Notes under the pieces: model-generated
Told to the model about the DNA's origin: nothing
Seen by the model: the letters and a program-made list of their open reading frames with translations, nothing else
Database searches by the model: none
Position numbers and translations under genes: made by a program
Origin: Stenotrophomonas sp.
GTDB taxonomy: Bacteria > Pseudomonadota > Gammaproteobacteria > Xanthomonadales > Xanthomonadaceae
Direction of reading: 5' to 3'
Assembly (NCBI GenBank): GCA_003248565.1
Contig: QFOV01000162.1
Span: 1 to 7,273, forward strand
DNA: 7,273 bases
Shown here: in pieces, positions 5,943 to 7,273 of the stretch
Layout: the number at the start of each line of letters is the position of its first letter
How positions within the stretch are numbered: position 1 is the first letter of the stretch

Positions 5943-5987
5943 CCTTCTCCCGCAAGCGGGAGAAGGTGCCCAACGGGCGGATGAGGG
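5943..5987 (-). repeat. REP-like intergenic palindrome, copy 2 (inverted)
   Basis: A perfect 10-bp hairpin (arms 5943-5952 and 5957-5966, loop CAAG) is followed by a second small hairpin GCCC-AAC-GGGC (5968-5978) and the tail GGATGAGGG (5979-5987). Read on the minus strand it begins CCCTCATCC and ends in the CTTCTCCCG hairpin, the same layout as copy 1 but in the opposite direction and with an extra small hairpin between head and stem. A fragment GCCGGATGAG at 5841-5850 may be the tail of another decayed copy. Confidence 0.75.
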
Positions 5988-6091
5988 GGGCCTTTGCTTT
6001 GGTCGTTGCTCCAAGCTTTGCTTTCCCCTCCCAGCACCAGCCATCATTGCCAACGCCGAACAACCACGGCCGCCCCTGCACCGAGAAAGCA
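5988..6091 (+). other. Upstream region of the cytochrome gene, no clear promoter
   Basis: Between the last repeat and the cytochrome start there are further GCTTTG words (5993-6025) and then pyrimidine-rich sequence. I see no convincing -35/-10 pair or operator. GAGA at 6083-6086, five bases before the ATG, is a modest Shine-Dalgarno sequence. Any promoter for the cytochrome must lie here or within the repeats. Confidence 0.4.
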
Positions 6092-6487
6092 ATGTCCCGC
6101 CTGCCACTGATCGCCCTCGCCTGCCTGACGCTCAGCGCCTGCGGCCAGCGCGATGCCTTCAACCACTCGGCCAATGCCGATCCACACCAACGCGAACTCG
6201 AACGCGCATTCGCCATCTGTGCTGGTTGCCACGACACCCGCGCCAACCTCGGCCACCGCGTCGGCCCCAATCTTCATGGCGTGATTGGCCGCAAGGCCGG
6301 CACCGCTCCGGGCTACAACTACTCCGAAGCAATGAAGGCCAGCGGCATCATCTGGGATGCGCAGACCCTGGATGCCTTCATCAAGTCACCGACCAAACAG
6401 ATACCCGGCAGCAAGATGGTCAATGCCACCTCCGACCCGGCACGTCGCGAGGCCGTGATCGAGTTCCTGTCCACGCTACCGGAATAA
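6092..6487 (+). CDS. Class I c-type cytochrome, predicted lipoprotein
   Basis: A 131-residue monohaem cytochrome c. The N-terminus is a lipoprotein signal peptide with lipobox LSAC (C17 the lipidated residue), so the mature protein should be anchored to a membrane and face the periplasm. Haem is attached at CAGCH (C43, C46, H47). The axial methionine is M109 in IPGSKM. The stretch RVGPNLHGVIGRKAG (56-70), APGYNYSEA, GIIWD and the IPGSKM segment follow mitochondrial cytochrome c and bacterial cytochrome c2 closely. It most likely shuttles electrons between quinol-oxidising complexes and an oxidase or peroxidase; the partner is unknown. ATG 6092 is chosen because it directly yields the signal peptide; the frame is open back to 5846 only because it reads through intergenic repeats. 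It stands alone on its strand and converges with the next gene at an 8-base gap. Confidence 0.93.
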   Translation: MSRLPLIALACLTLSACGQRDAFNHSANADPHQRELERAFAICAGCHDTRANLGHRVGPNLHGVIGRKAGTAPGYNYSEAMKASGIIWDAQTLDAFIKSPTKQIPGSKMVNATSDPARREAVIEFLSTLPE

Positions 6488-6495
6488 GCAGGGCA

Positions 6496-7272
6496 TCAAT
6501 CCAGCGTCTGCACACCGCCACCATTGACGAACAAGGTCTGGCCACTGACCCAGTTGGAGATCGGCGCGGCGAAGTACAGCACCGCACCGGCAATGTCGTC
6601 GGCTTCACCCAGGCGTTTGATCGGCGTATGCGACAACATGCGCTCCTCGATCTCCGGCGTCAGCACCGTCGCCAAGGCATCCGTGCGCACCGCACCCGGC
6701 CCCACCGCATTGACCCGGATCCCGGCCGGGCCATAGTCATGCGCGAGGTTCGCGGTCATATGATTGATCGCCGCTTTTGACGCAGCATAGGCACTGATCG
6801 CCGGGCTCCTGTTGATCGAGCTCATCGACGACATGTTGATGATCGAGCCATAGCCCGCTTGCTTCATGTGCGGCGCACACAGCTGCGACAGCCGCCACGC
6901 ACTGAATACATTGATCTGGAAGGGTCGCTCGAACTGCTCCACGCTGATCTCGAACGGACTCTCGCGACCGGCACCACCGCCACCGGCGTTGTTGACCAGA
7001 ATGTGGATGCCGCCAAGTTCAGCCGCCGTGCGCTCGACCACGCGAACCAGGTCCTCGTCCTTGAGCACGTTGCACTCCAGGGCCAAGGCCTTGCCGCCGG
7101 CCGCGACAATCTCCGCTGCCACCTTTTCTGCAGCGGCAAGCTTCAGGTCGGCGATGGCGACGGCCGCGCCATAAGCCGCCAACATCAGGGAACTGGCGCG
7201 ACCAATACCGTTGCCACCGCCGGTGACGATGGCCACTTTGCCAGCGAGATCGAAATGCGCTTGCGGGATCAT
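6496..7272 (-). CDS. hdhA: SDR-family oxidoreductase, 7-alpha-hydroxysteroid dehydrogenase (HdhA)-like
   Basis: A 258-residue classical short-chain dehydrogenase/reductase, normal family length. The Rossmann motif is TGGGNGIG (17-24); D42 at the end of beta-2 indicates NAD(H) preference; NNAGGGG is at 94-100; the catalytic set is N121, S149, Y162 and K166 (YAASK). The sequence resembles E. coli HdhA throughout as I remember it, most clearly in the C-terminal part: TDAL, TPEIE, HTPIxRLG, WVSGQ and the ending GGGVQ are shared. Such enzymes oxidise secondary alcohols. Bile acids are an unlikely substrate for a plant or soil bacterium, so the natural substrate is open. The start codon is at the very edge of the window, so the ribosome binding site is not visible and a slightly longer form cannot be excluded. 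It is the only minus-strand gene here and its right-hand neighbours are unseen. Confidence 0.9.
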   Translation of the reverse strand: MIPQAHFDLAGKVAIVTGGGNGIGRASSLMLAAYGAAVAIADLKLAAAEKVAAEIVAAGGKALALECNVLKDEDLVRVVERTAAELGGIHILVNNAGGGGAGRESPFEISVEQFERPFQINVFSAWRLSQLCAPHMKQAGYGSIINMSSMSSINRSPAISAYAASKAAINHMTANLAHDYGPAGIRVNAVGPGAVRTDALATVLTPEIEERMLSHTPIKRLGEADDIAGAVLYFAAPISNWVSGQTLFVNGGGVQTLD

Positions 7273-7273
7273 G

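Noticed and set aside
5846..6091. Upstream start for the cytochrome gene giving a 213-residue product
   Set aside because: The added N-terminus, although hydrophobic, is translated tandem repeat and REP hairpin. The internal ATG at 6092 gives a proper lipoprotein signal peptide and normal cytochrome size.
5704..6270. A 188-codon minus-strand frame over the intergenic repeats
   Set aside because: It contains low-complexity Lys/Ser/Gln/Ala peptides from the 13-base array, runs into the cytochrome gene on the other strand, and shows no domain.

Overview
The window is GC-rich bacterial chromosome with tightly packed genes. GC-rich palindromic repeats with CCCTCA/TGAGGG ends and AGAAGCAAAAGC-type tandem repeats in the one large intergenic gap suggest Xanthomonadaceae (Xanthomonas, Stenotrophomonas or a relative). 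That placement comes from recognising the repeat and protein style, not from a search.

Left block (1-2923), all on +: the 3' end of an MFS transporter gene, a cysteine amidohydrolase of the N-carbamoylsarcosine amidase/maleamate amidase type, and two tandem, divergent NodB-fold proteins of the PuuE (allantoinase)/cyclic imide hydrolase type. The last three genes overlap by ATGA and must be co-translated. Transporter, ring-opening C-N hydrolases and linear amidase together look like a short catabolic operon for a cyclic ureide, imide or similar N-compound. The substrate is unknown, and this is the most interesting part of the window. A perfect 10-bp hairpin over the last stop codon probably closes the unit.

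Middle block (2987-5579), on +: electron-transfer flavoprotein:ubiquinone oxidoreductase (complete, with FAD motif and the 4Fe-4S cysteines), followed after 28 bases by prpB, methylisocitrate lyase. One passes electrons from fatty-acid and amino-acid dehydrogenases to quinone. The other is the last step of the 2-methylcitrate cycle, which removes the propionyl-CoA made by part of the same catabolism. No prpC, acnD or prpF lies downstream here.

Intergenic block (5580-6091): 512 bases with no credible gene, filled with repeats. It holds degenerate TTGAAGC repeats, a hairpin repeat, a 100-base imperfect long hairpin, a 13-base tandem repeat in four copies, and a second hairpin repeat in inverted orientation to the first.

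Right block: a small lipoprotein c-type cytochrome of mitochondrial-like class I (6092-6487, +), converging with an 8-base gap on a short-chain dehydrogenase very like E. coli 7-alpha-hydroxysteroid dehydrogenase HdhA (6496-7272, -). No tRNA, rRNA, CRISPR array, transposase or phage gene was seen.
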